The notes beneath the pieces are model-generated. The model made no database searches and had not been told where the DNA came from. It was given only the letters and a program-made list of their open reading frames with translations. Source: JAVBOW01 sp031550125 (GTDB lineage Bacteria; Bacteroidota; Bacteroidia; Bacteroidales; Rikenellaceae). Taken from it: a stretch of 64,000 nucleotides of DNA. The position numbers were made by a program, and so were the translations under genes. Numbering within the stretch: position 1 is the first letter of the stretch; the number at the start of each line of letters is the position of its first letter. Positions 27,462-35,949 of the stretch are shown here, piece by piece. The stretch is from assembly GCA_031550125.1 (NCBI GenBank), contig JAVBOW010000009.1, forward strand, positions 1-64,000, in the 5' to 3' direction.

Positions 27462-28991
27462 ATGCAGCAGAAGATTCTGATCTTAGATTTCGGATCGCAG
27501 TACACACAACTCATCGCACGCCGCGTTAGAGAGTTAAATGTCTACTGCGAGATCCATCCCTACAACAAAATCCCTTCGTTGGACGCATCGTGGCGCGGAG
27601 TCATACTTTCGGGAAGCCCGGCTTCGGCGCGCTCGGAGTCCGCTCCCCAGGTAGACCTGTCGCAGATAAAAGGGCGGCTGCCGCTGCTTGGCGTATGCTA
27701 CGGGGCGCAATATCTGGCCCATAACTTCGGCGGCGAGGTGCTTCCCTCGCAAACGCGCGAGTATGGCCGGGCGCAGCTCTCCGTGGGCGATGCGTCGGAC
27801 GAGCTGCTTAAAGGCATACCATCCCCCACCCAGGTGTGGATGTCGCACGGCGACACCATCTGCAGCATACCGGCAGGTTACAAAATAATAGCCGGCACCG
27901 CCGACGTGAGGGTAGCCGCCTACCGCATAGAGGGCGAGCAGACATGGGGCATACAATTCCATCCGGAGGTATACCATTCCTCTGACGGCAAGCAACTGAT
28001 AGCCAATTTCGTGACCGGCATATGCCATTGCTCGGCGGATTGGACTCCGGCGTCGTTCGCAGAAGCTGCCGTGGCCGCGCTCAAAGAACAGATAGGCGAA
28101 GACAAAGTTGTCCTGGGGCTGTCGGGCGGCGTAGACTCCACCGTGGCCGCAGTGCTTCTGCACAAAGCCGTCGGACCGCAGCTTACATGCATATTCGTAG
28201 ACACGGGCCTGATGAGAATGGGCGAACACGATGCCGTGATGGAATCATACAAGCACATGGGCCTTAACGTCATAGGAGTGAAAGCAGCCGGTAAGTTCCT
28301 TGGCGACCTGAAGGGTTTGACCGATCCGGAGGCCAAGCGCAAGGCCATAGGCCGCGACTTCATCGAGGTGTTCGACGCCGAGGCGCTGAAGCTGAAAGAC
28401 GTACGCTGGCTGGGACAGGGAACCATCTATCCAGACGTCATCGAATCGATCTCGGTAAACGGCCCGTCGGCAACCATAAAATCGCACCACAACGTGGGCG
28501 GGCTGCCCGAAAAGATGAACCTGGGCATAGTGGAACCCCTGCGCCTGCTCTTCAAGGACGAGGTGCGCCGCGTGGGACGCGAACTGGGCATAGATCCCGC
28601 GTTGCTGGGCCGCCATCCCTTCCCCGGACCGGGACTGGGGATACGCATACTGGGCGAGGTTACGGAGGAAAAGGTGTCCGTACTCCAGCAGGCCGACAAA
28701 ATATTCATCGACTCCCTGCGTCAGGCAGGTCTCTACGACAAAGTATGGCAGGCGGGAGTGATACTCCTGCCCGTACAGTCGGTGGGCGTGATGGGCGACG
28801 AACGCACATATGAGAACGCCGTGGCGCTTAGGGCCGTGACCTCCACGGACGGCATGACGGCCGACTGGGCGCACCTGCCATACGAATTCATGGCAAAAGT
28901 GTCCAACGACATAATAAACAAAGTACGCGGTATAAACCGCGTGGTGTATGACATAAGTTCCAAACCGCCTGCGACCATCGAGTGGGAATAA
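27462..28991 (+). CDS. guaA: GMP synthase (glutamine-hydrolysing)
   Basis: The 509-residue two-domain enzyme makes GMP from XMP, ATP and glutamine. In the N-terminal class I amidotransferase, C79 (in GVCYGAQYL) is the nucleophile and the His/Glu pair lies in IQFHPEVYH. The ATP pyrophosphatase P-loop is GLSGGVDST. The C-terminal dimerisation domain ends in VVYDISSKPPATIEWE. The size is slightly shorter than the 525-residue E. coli enzyme and normal for Bacteroidetes. It is 15 bp after pheT and followed by a terminator. Confidence 0.98.
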   Translation: MQQKILILDFGSQYTQLIARRVRELNVYCEIHPYNKIPSLDASWRGVILSGSPASARSESAPQVDLSQIKGRLPLLGVCYGAQYLAHNFGGEVLPSQTREYGRAQLSVGDASDELLKGIPSPTQVWMSHGDTICSIPAGYKIIAGTADVRVAAYRIEGEQTWGIQFHPEVYHSSDGKQLIANFVTGICHCSADWTPASFAEAAVAALKEQIGEDKVVLGLSGGVDSTVAAVLLHKAVGPQLTCIFVDTGLMRMGEHDAVMESYKHMGLNVIGVKAAGKFLGDLKGLTDPEAKRKAIGRDFIEVFDAEALKLKDVRWLGQGTIYPDVIESISVNGPSATIKSHHNVGGLPEKMNLGIVEPLRLLFKDEVRRVGRELGIDPALLGRHPFPGPGLGIRILGEVTEEKVSVLQQADKIFIDSLRQAGLYDKVWQAGVILLPVQSVGVMGDERTYENAVALRAVTSTDGMTADWAHLPYEFMAKVSNDIINKVRGINRVVYDISSKPPATIEWE

Positions 28992-29018
28992 AACAGCTAA
29001 AACAATACGTCACAAACA

Positions 29019-29048
29019 GTAAAGCCCCGCAAAATTGCGGGGCTTTAC
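29019..29048. terminator. Hairpin terminator after guaA
   Basis: A 14-bp stem (GTAAAGCCCCGCAA) closes on a 2-base loop, 27 bp after the guaA stop. The A/T-flanked stem could work in both directions. Confidence 0.85.
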
Positions 29049-29112
29049 ATATACGACGCTATATTGGAACAACTTTATCGCATATTTCGGATAAAAATAC
29101 AGCTATTAAGGT

Positions 29113-29120
29113 TATATTTG
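29113..29120 (+). promoter_or_regulatory. -7 element upstream of the GH2 gene
   Basis: TATATTTG is a perfect TAnnTTTG match 38 bp before the start codon. A TTTG at the right -33 spacing is missing. Confidence 0.5.
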
Positions 29121-29158
29121 TATTCTACACCTGCCACCTAACCTAAAAAACAACCGCC

Positions 29159-31441
29159 ATGCGAATCAAACTACTATGCCATATTTTGATATCTGCCGCC
29201 ATTCCGTTTACCGGATGGGCGCAGGATGCGGACCGGATGGTCATGACTACCCCATTTACGGCGTCTGTCAGCAAAACGCTGCCGTTGCCGGAATATCCCC
29301 GCCCTCAGTTCGAGCGCGAAAAGTGGGTCAACCTCAACGGACAATGGGATTACACCATCGAAACATGCGATTTCCAAGCAGTCCAGGGCCTCACCAAAGC
29401 CGCGAGCTGGACTACACGACCCATACCGTCGTCGTGGACGGGAAAAATACTCGTACCGTTCTCCATCGACGCCCCCCTTTCGGGCGTTGGCCACGTGCTG
29501 CGTCCGCAGGAGATACTGTGGTATGAACGACGTTTCGAGATACCGGCCGGATGGAAGGGCGAGCGCGTATTGCTCCACATCCAGGCGTCGGACTGGGAGA
29601 CGAGCGTATATGTAAACGGCCAGAGGCTCGGTCAGCACAGGGGCGGTTACGACCCGTTCACGTTCGATATAACGCCCTACCTGAAAAACTCGGACAACGT
29701 ACTGAACGTTTGCGTATGGGACGCAACCGAGCAACAGGCGCAGGCCATCGGCAAGCAGATAATGCCCGAGAACAGGCAGGGATTCCGCTATCAGCCCACC
29801 GGAGGAATATGGCAAACGGTATGGCTCGAAGCCGTACCCGCGCAAGCCATTGAAAACGTAAAGATAACGCCGCTCTACGACCAGGCTAAGGTGAAATTCG
29901 AATTCACGAAGACAGACCCGAAACAATCCGTCAGGATAACGGTCAGGGAGGGCAACAAGACCGTGGCCACACGCGAAAGCGCCGACAGGAGCGTGGAATT
30001 GAGCTTGCCCGGTTTCAAGGCGTGGACGCCCGACGATCCGCACCTCTACGACGTGCAGTTCGAGCTTCTCTCCGGCGGCAAAACGACCGATAAAGTGAAA
30101 AGCTATTTCGGGATGCGGAAAATGGAGGTCAGGAAAATAGCCGGCGGACGGCCGCTGTTCTACCTTAACGGCAAAGAGATATTCCAATACGGCCCGCTCG
30201 ACCAGGGCTACTGGCCCGACGGCGTGCTGACGCCTCCGGGCGAAGAGGCGATAATATTCGATATCGAATATCTTAAAAAGATAAACGCCAACATGATACG
30301 AGTCCACATAAAGACGCACCCCGACCGCTGGTACTATCACGCCGACCGCTTGGGCCTTCTCGTGTGGCAGGACATGATATGCATGCCCAAATACGGCCAG
30401 AAAGTAGACGCCGCAGCGTCGGCGCAGTGGGCGGGCGAATTCAAGAATATGGTCGACTGGCTTTACAACCACCCCTCGGTGGTGCTGTGGGTCGTTTTCA
30501 ATGAGGCGTGGGGCCAGCACGACACCGAAAAACACACAGATTGGATAATGTCGTACGACCCTTCACGCGTGGCGACGTGCGCCAGCGGTTGGTTCGACGC
30601 CCCTGCAGGCAACGTAGTGGACATGCACGACTACACCTTCTACCCGAAAGTGGTACACGACTACAAGCTTAACGGAACCCGCGCAGCCGTGCTGGGCGAG
30701 GCAGGCGGGGTGAACCTGGCCGTGCCTGGCCACACGTGGTACTCCGACAAAAACGAGCCTGAACAACGCGGCCACCGCAACTACACGCCCAAAGCCGACT
30801 ACACCTTCGCCTCCGAGGCGGGACGCCACACTTACCAAACAGCGGAGCAATTCGAGGAAGCGTACGTCAAATACATCCGCACGCTACGCTGGCTGCGCGC
30901 CCTTGGCGCATGCAATGCAATGGTATACACGCAGATATCCGATGTAGAACACGAACTTAACGGATGGCTCACCTATGACCGCAGGGTGTCGAAGATACCC
31001 GTGGAAAAGATGCGCGAAATAGACGGATCGCTCTACGAAAAGATGGAGACCGAAACGGTATTGGATTGGGGCGGAGTATGGAAAGACGAAAGCGGTAAAG
31101 ATTTCCGCCTGCCGGGAGGCGAAAAGAACCCTTACATGGAAGTGGCCTCGCAGGCCTCCGCGCCGGTAGTTGTAAAAACCTCTTTCGATGTAACGAACAC
31201 GGCGAAGAGCTACTGTGTCGGATTCCAGGGTTTCAGCGACTGCGAGATAACCATAAACGGCCGCCTGTTCCGCCGCACCAAAGTGGGCGCACAGAACTAT
31301 GAGCCGTCGCAGAGCTTCTTCGAGATATATCCCGACGAGGCAGACATTCTCAAGAAAGGGCGCAACGAGATAGAGATCAAAGTGCTGCCCATGAAAGACG
31401 CCAAGACGTTGTTCGACTTCGGAATATTCCGGACAAAATAA
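29159..31441 (+). CDS. Secreted glycoside hydrolase family 2 protein
   Basis: The 760-residue protein has a signal peptide (about 1-22, ending FTGWAQ). The GH2 sugar-binding domain (about 50-210) includes WYERRFEIPAGWKGERVLLH and the jelly-roll VYVNGQRLGQHRGGYDPF. An Ig-like domain follows (about 215-320), then a TIM barrel. E449 in WVVFNEAWGQ fits the acid/base; E514 in VLGEAGGV is the best nucleophile candidate, although the spacing is shorter than usual. Family members are beta-galactosidases, glucuronidases or mannosidases; the specificity cannot be read. A sulfatase gene follows 8 bp downstream, so the pair probably handles a sulfated glycan. Confidence 0.92.
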   Translation: MRIKLLCHILISAAIPFTGWAQDADRMVMTTPFTASVSKTLPLPEYPRPQFEREKWVNLNGQWDYTIETCDFQAVQGLTKAASWTTRPIPSSWTGKILVPFSIDAPLSGVGHVLRPQEILWYERRFEIPAGWKGERVLLHIQASDWETSVYVNGQRLGQHRGGYDPFTFDITPYLKNSDNVLNVCVWDATEQQAQAIGKQIMPENRQGFRYQPTGGIWQTVWLEAVPAQAIENVKITPLYDQAKVKFEFTKTDPKQSVRITVREGNKTVATRESADRSVELSLPGFKAWTPDDPHLYDVQFELLSGGKTTDKVKSYFGMRKMEVRKIAGGRPLFYLNGKEIFQYGPLDQGYWPDGVLTPPGEEAIIFDIEYLKKINANMIRVHIKTHPDRWYYHADRLGLLVWQDMICMPKYGQKVDAAASAQWAGEFKNMVDWLYNHPSVVLWVVFNEAWGQHDTEKHTDWIMSYDPSRVATCASGWFDAPAGNVVDMHDYTFYPKVVHDYKLNGTRAAVLGEAGGVNLAVPGHTWYSDKNEPEQRGHRNYTPKADYTFASEAGRHTYQTAEQFEEAYVKYIRTLRWLRALGACNAMVYTQISDVEHELNGWLTYDRRVSKIPVEKMREIDGSLYEKMETETVLDWGGVWKDESGKDFRLPGGEKNPYMEVASQASAPVVVKTSFDVTNTAKSYCVGFQGFSDCEITINGRLFRRTKVGAQNYEPSQSFFEIYPDEADILKKGRNEIEIKVLPMKDAKTLFDFGIFRTK

Positions 31442-31449
31442 AAGCTCCG

Positions 31450-32817
31450 ATGAAACTGCGCAACCTTACGATGATCGCGGCGGGAGCGGCCGCGGCGTCG
31501 CACCACATCGCAACGGCCTCGGCAAGCGTCTCTCCGCAGAAGCCCAACATCCTGTTCATCCTGGTGGACGACCTGGGGCTGGGCGACCTGTCGTGCCAGT
31601 GGGCCAAAGATATGCATACGCCGAATATCGACTCGCTCTTCACCTCCGGAGTGAGGCTCGACAACTTCCACGCCAACTCCAACGTGTCGTCGCCCTCGCG
31701 CGCGGCGCTGCTTACGGGACGGTTTCCCGCTATGGTGGGCGTGCCGGGCGTAATACGCACCAGGCCCGATCAAAACTGGGGTTATTTCGACCCTTCGGCC
31801 CGCACCATGCCGCAGATACTCGGCCAGGCGGGATACAACACCGCGCTTATAGGTAAATGGCACCCGGGCCTCGAAACGCCCAACCTGCCCACGGAGAGAG
31901 GGTTCGGGTTCTTCCACGGCTTCCTCGGCGACATGATGGACGACTATTACTCCCATCTGCGCGAAGGGAACAACTACATGCGCCTTAACGACAAGACGAT
32001 AGATCCCAAAGGGCATGCCACAGAACTGTTCACCGCATGGAGCGTCGATTATCTGGAGAGTCAGTCCGGCAGCCAGCGTCCGTTTTTTCTCTATCTGGCG
32101 TACAACGCGCCGCACTCGCCGTTGCAGCCTCCTGTGGAATGGTTCGACAAGGTTAAGGAGCGGCATCCCGGCATGCCTCTTAAACGTCAGCGGCTGATAG
32201 CGCTTATCGAGCATCTCGACCACAACGTAGGCCTTGTCATAGCCGCGCTAAGGAAGACAGGGCAGGCAGGCAACACGCTGGTAGTGTTTACGTCGGATAA
32301 CGGAGGCGACCGCGGAAGCATGGCCAATAACGGCGATGCGCGCGGAGCGAAAGGCGACATGTTCGAGGGCGGCATAAAGGTACCATGCGCCCTGAATATG
32401 CCCGGAGTGTTCGAAGGCGGACGCCGAGTGGATAATTTCGTAATGATGATGGACCTGCTCCCCACCATCTGCGACTTGGTCGGCATAAAAGCAGGACGCA
32501 CGGACGGGATGTCGGTGCTGGATGCCGTAAATGGGAAACAACAAAATACCGACGGAAGGTTCGTTTACTGGCTCAGGTATGAAGGCGGATCCGATTTTGC
32601 ATACGGAGCCAAACCTCAGACAGCGGTAAGGTACGGCGACTGCAAATTGCTGCGCAACCTGCCCGGCAACGAACCCATGATGTTCGATATGGCCGCCGAC
32701 AGCCGCGAGCAAACTCCGCTCCCTCTGCAGGGCCACACATTCCGAAAACTCGACCGCGCCATGCAGCGCCACTACGAACTTTCGAAGAGCGTCCCCAACC
32801 AGCCTCCTGCAAAATAG
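31450..32817 (+). CDS. Serine-type sulfatase
   Basis: The 455-residue exported arylsulfatase-type hydrolase has a signal peptide (about 1-26) and metal-binding D40-D41 in ILVDDLGLGD. The modification motif is SSPSRAALLTGR: S80 sits where formylglycine is made, so this is a serine-type enzyme that needs an anaerobic radical-SAM maturase (anSME). That maturase is not in the window. LIGKWHPGL carries the usual catalytic lysine, though His replaces the common K-W-H-L-G form only partly. Together with the upstream GH2 enzyme it suggests desulfation and cleavage of a host or algal sulfated glycan. Its TAG stop abuts repeat copy C. Confidence 0.93.
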   Translation: MKLRNLTMIAAGAAAASHHIATASASVSPQKPNILFILVDDLGLGDLSCQWAKDMHTPNIDSLFTSGVRLDNFHANSNVSSPSRAALLTGRFPAMVGVPGVIRTRPDQNWGYFDPSARTMPQILGQAGYNTALIGKWHPGLETPNLPTERGFGFFHGFLGDMMDDYYSHLREGNNYMRLNDKTIDPKGHATELFTAWSVDYLESQSGSQRPFFLYLAYNAPHSPLQPPVEWFDKVKERHPGMPLKRQRLIALIEHLDHNVGLVIAALRKTGQAGNTLVVFTSDNGGDRGSMANNGDARGAKGDMFEGGIKVPCALNMPGVFEGGRRVDNFVMMMDLLPTICDLVGIKAGRTDGMSVLDAVNGKQQNTDGRFVYWLRYEGGSDFAYGAKPQTAVRYGDCKLLRNLPGNEPMMFDMAADSREQTPLPLQGHTFRKLDRAMQRHYELSKSVPNQPPAK

Positions 32818-32930
32818 GGATCTGTATGAATACGGATGGGCGTTAATATGCGTGGCGCAGGAAAGCGCGGCGTCTTACGATAACGACGCCGTGCGATATG
32901 TGCAGCCAACATATAATTAAGACCGGGCCG
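32817..32930 (+). repeat. Dispersed repeat copy C (short form)
   Basis: This copy is about 113 bp. It starts with the G of the sulfatase TAG stop (GGGATCTGTATGAA), contains GGCGTTAATATGCGTGGCGC-like sequence, and ends CCAACATATAATTAAGACCG. It lacks the internal hairpin of the long copies. Confidence 0.85.
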
Positions 32931-32943
32931 AAAGAGCGGCTGT

Positions 32944-32988
32944 AATGAAGACCCCGGTATTGCGTTTGGCAATACCGGGGTCTTCATT
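32944..32988. terminator. Strong hairpin terminator
   Basis: A perfect 20-bp stem (32944-32963 with 32969-32988) closes on a 5-base loop. It separates the sulfatase gene and repeat copy C from the convergent regulator gene, so it can serve both strands. Confidence 0.88.
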
Positions 32989-33071
32989 ATGGTACTTCGT
33001 CTTGCAAGCCGTGCGGCAGCAGGCAAGAGTTACTTCGGCCTTTCCTTGTATACTCCCTTGCACGACGCGGG

Positions 33072-33542
33072 CTACCCCTTGAACCTGTCGGCCTTATTGA
33101 TCTGGTTCTGAAGCATGGTTATCACAACGTTCAGTTTATCGTCGCGCGCGTCCATACGATCGAACATCCTGTCGATCTGTTCGTCGCGACTCTTCATTAT
33201 TTCGATAATTTCATCAAGCCTCCGATCCCTCGCGTTTATCGCATCCCATACCTCGCGGGGCATGGAAACGGTAGTGGAAAAATTCATCGGACGGCTATCT
33301 GAGAAATCCGTCTTTTTTATCATTTCTCCCTCGCCGGTAAGCAGCCAATTCCTGTTTATCTCCGGATAAGCACCCGTAATCAAATCAAGCATTTTGTTTG
33401 AAACACCATTCCTCTCCCGAATAATAGCGGACGTCTTCACCCCTCCGTTGTCGTTATACTTTTGCGAAAACGCAAAGGGTGACGTGCGATACTGTTCTTC
33501 TATCAACCTCTTAAGCCGTCTATTTACATTAAAATCAGCCAT
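33072..33542 (-). CDS. XRE/CI-like helix-turn-helix regulator
   Basis: The 156-residue protein has an N-terminal helix-turn-helix domain (about 5-70). Its ending, LDLITGAYPEINRNWLLTGEGEM, is typical of Bacteroidetes phage-repressor-like regulators. The C-terminal half (about 95-156) is a charged coiled coil, with repeats such as DRRLDEIIEIMKSRDEQIDRM, and lacks a LexA-type peptidase. It is divergent from the 13-gene envelope cluster (257 bp between starts), and an ATACAC-N6-GTGTAT inverted repeat lies directly upstream of its start. Regulation of that cluster is a reasonable inference. It could also be a lone remnant of a mobile element. Confidence 0.85.
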   Translation of the reverse strand: MADFNVNRRLKRLIEEQYRTSPFAFSQKYNDNGGVKTSAIIRERNGVSNKMLDLITGAYPEINRNWLLTGEGEMIKKTDFSDSRPMNFSTTVSMPREVWDAINARDRRLDEIIEIMKSRDEQIDRMFDRMDARDDKLNVVITMLQNQINKADRFKG

Positions 33543-33547
33543 ATAAC

Positions 33548-33565
33548 ATACACCCCCTTGTGTAT
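33548..33565. promoter_or_regulatory. Candidate operator for the XRE-like regulator
   Basis: ATACAC and GTGTAT form an inverted repeat separated by six bases, 6 bp upstream of the regulator start codon. The 18-bp dyad size suits a CI-like dimer. No second copy was seen at the cluster promoter. Confidence 0.4.
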
Positions 33566-33590
33566 CAATTGTTTTTTTAAAACATTTTGC

Positions 33591-33621
33591 TTTGTTATTA
33601 AAATATAATGTTTTATATTTG
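33591..33621 (+). promoter_or_regulatory. Canonical Bacteroidetes promoter for the envelope cluster
   Basis: TTTG at 33591-33594 and TATATTTG at 33614-33621 are separated by exactly 19 bp, matching TTTG-N19-TAnnTTTG. Transcription would begin near 33628 and leave a leader of about 170 bases before the ATG at 33800. I saw no clear riboswitch-like structure in the leader. Confidence 0.72.
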
Positions 33622-33799
33622 CTCGGTAACAGCGCTACGTTTTACACAAAAATAAGAATATATGATCACACGCAACAATAAATCGGAATTAAAATCTCTA
33701 AAATGATTTCCACCGCAGGCTCCGAAAGGAATGCCGGCACATGCGCGACACACATAAATTCATTATAAAACCCATCACTTTTAACTAACTCCAAGCCTT

Positions 33800-35392
33800 A
33801 TGAAAAAACTTTTCGCACTTATTGGCTTATGCGCCTGTTTATCCGCTATGGCTCAGCAAAAACAGGCCGTCTCCGACAATTATAAACGCAACAGCCTGTC
33901 GCTTATTATGGCTGAACACGGGGCAACCTATGAATCACAGCTTTACGACTACACCCAAAGCATAAAAACAGGGGATAAATTCGACATAAACGACATTGCC
34001 ACTAAAAAGATAAAGATAACGGGCAACCAGACCGTTAACCATGCAGTGGCGGAAGCCGGCCTGGGCAGGGAGATAATTTCGTTCTGGTACAAACGCCAGG
34101 CCGACGGCAAAATGGACGACGGGCTGGTACTGGAGCGCGGCCGTTATAACGCCACCGACCAGGACGTGCTGAACGCCAGCGCCACCATGATAGGTAACGC
34201 ACTGCTCGAAGGAGTTGGCCACACGCTGATAAACGGCAGCTACGTGATGGTACTCGACTACTCGAACATCAAGACGGCAAAGAACCAGTTCAACCAGGAG
34301 TCATGGTACGTCACCACCACCGCGCACGTATTCAAGGTAGACTATACCGACGCGGAGCAGAAAGCCGTATTCGACACGTGGATATACCCCGAGGACAACG
34401 CACAGAAACAAGCCGAAAAGAACGCAGCCTTCAACAGCATCGCCATCAAGATGGCGCATAAAGGCAGCGCTTCGTACGAAAGCAACGCGACAACCGACAA
34501 CGGCGGGCTGAAGGCCGCCGTGCAAAGCGGTTACGAGAATGTGCTGGCCAAACTGGAAAAACAAATAGGCGAGTGGCAGGTAACCACATCCGTGGCCGCC
34601 GTCAAACCCCTGTCTGCCAAAATAGGTTCCAAGGAAGGGCTGAAAAACGGCAATCGCTACCAGGTTTACAAATTCGCCGAAGACGCCAACGGCAATCTCA
34701 AATCGATAAGCAAGGGTTATATCCGCGCCACCGAAATATCTAACAACAGCGGCATGGCCACAGGCGCGACGAAACCGTCAAAATTCTACCAGATCTCGGG
34801 CGGAAGCCTCAAGGAAGGTATGCTCATGAAACAGAGTAACGACCTGGGCATGGCCGTGGGCCTCGGATTCAAAGCCGGCGGACTCAGTCCGTACAACCTT
34901 ACGATCGACTATCTGGCCCATATCGGCACGGGAGGAAACTCGATGTACGGAATGTTCGGCGCAGGTTACGACCTGTTGAGCGGATCGAAGATACACGATA
35001 AATTCGACAACGTACCCGAAATACTCGACGGAGGGATCTCGTTCATCAACGCAAGCATCGGCTTCGGCTACGGCGTCCGTCCGCACCGTTACCTCGAGCT
35101 GGTTCCCTTCATCATGGGCGGCGGCGACTATATGATGCTCAACCTCGACGCCGACAGCAGCCTCGACGAAGAGGACGACGAATTCATGCAGAAAGTGGCG
35201 TGGTTCGGAAATGCGGGCCTGCGTGCCAACATCAACGTAAAATACCCCCTCCAGGTATTCGCACAGTTAGACTACACATTCTTCGTATTGGAAGGTGATT
35301 TCTACAAGACAGTCAACGACGTACTCGAAGAGGCCGACCTTCACCACAAAGGAGGAGTGGGCTTCATGGTAGGGGTGAAATGGACGTTCTAA
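33800..35392 (+). CDS. Secreted protein with FlgT/CsgG-like part and outer-membrane barrel
   Basis: The 530-residue protein has a signal peptide (about 1-19, ending SAMAQ). The N-terminal 300 residues are mixed alpha/beta and include a stretch (about 275-335, SKEGLKNGNRYQVYKF then GYIRATEI) that resembles the C-terminal domain of FlgT or CsgG-like proteins. The last 180 residues alternate hydrophobic strands rich in Gly and aromatics (LGMAVGLGFKAGG, SIGFGYGVRPHRYLELVPF) and end in KWTF, as outer-membrane barrels do. I infer a small barrel with a periplasmic domain. It is the first gene of a 13-gene plus-strand run and may be its outer-membrane anchor. Confidence 0.8.
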   Translation: MKKLFALIGLCACLSAMAQQKQAVSDNYKRNSLSLIMAEHGATYESQLYDYTQSIKTGDKFDINDIATKKIKITGNQTVNHAVAEAGLGREIISFWYKRQADGKMDDGLVLERGRYNATDQDVLNASATMIGNALLEGVGHTLINGSYVMVLDYSNIKTAKNQFNQESWYVTTTAHVFKVDYTDAEQKAVFDTWIYPEDNAQKQAEKNAAFNSIAIKMAHKGSASYESNATTDNGGLKAAVQSGYENVLAKLEKQIGEWQVTTSVAAVKPLSAKIGSKEGLKNGNRYQVYKFAEDANGNLKSISKGYIRATEISNNSGMATGATKPSKFYQISGGSLKEGMLMKQSNDLGMAVGLGFKAGGLSPYNLTIDYLAHIGTGGNSMYGMFGAGYDLLSGSKIHDKFDNVPEILDGGISFINASIGFGYGVRPHRYLELVPFIMGGGDYMMLNLDADSSLDEEDDEFMQKVAWFGNAGLRANINVKYPLQVFAQLDYTFFVLEGDFYKTVNDVLEEADLHHKGGVGFMVGVKWTF

Positions 35393-35418
35393 TCCAAAAA
35401 CGACAATAAGTCAACGGT

Positions 35419-35937
35419 ATGAAAAACCTGCTGTTCTCTCTGTTTATGCTGTCGCTGGCCTTCGGGCCGGCGACGGCGTTCGCTCAAAAGAGCAAAGACC
35501 GCAAAGTGCTGTTCGACAGCTCTAACAACTATGAAGTGGCTACCGTAAAGGTGGGAAGCGAAGGCACCAAATTCATCAAAGTCTGGGGGTTCGGCAAAAA
35601 GATCGATCTGGCCATAGTTCAGGCTAAAAAGAACGCCGTGTGCGCCTGCCTATTCCGCGGCCTGCCGGGCATGGAGTCCGCCAACCCCACCCCGCCGCTC
35701 TGCACCGACCCTAACGCCGCCGCAACGCACGAAGATTATTTCAACAATTTCTTCGAAACCGGCGGGGAGTACCTCAAATACATCAATCTGACGTCGGACG
35801 GCATGCCGGCGGCGCAGGATCGCCGCGAGGTGAAAGGAGGTTACAAAGTAGCCATCTATGTGCAGGTAATGCACGACAACCTGCGTAACAGGCTGCAAGC
35901 CGACGGGATCATACAAAAACTCAGTGCAGGATTCTAA
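35419..35937 (+). CDS. Secreted hypothetical protein, LPP20/FlgT-like
   Basis: The 172-residue exported protein has a signal peptide (about 1-22, ending TAFAQ). The core segment IDLAIVQAKKNAVCACLFRG resembles the helix of LPP20 or FlgT-N domains, where AxxxAxxxA repeats precede a conserved turn. The rest contains YVQVMHDNLRNRLQADGI. No catalytic motif was seen. It is 26 bp after the barrel gene and 12 bp before the DUF6175 gene, so it is clearly operonic. Function unknown. Confidence 0.75.
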   Translation: MKNLLFSLFMLSLAFGPATAFAQKSKDRKVLFDSSNNYEVATVKVGSEGTKFIKVWGFGKKIDLAIVQAKKNAVCACLFRGLPGMESANPTPPLCTDPNAAATHEDYFNNFFETGGEYLKYINLTSDGMPAAQDRREVKGGYKVAIYVQVMHDNLRNRLQADGIIQKLSAGF

Positions 35938-35949
35938 TAACGTAAAGAG

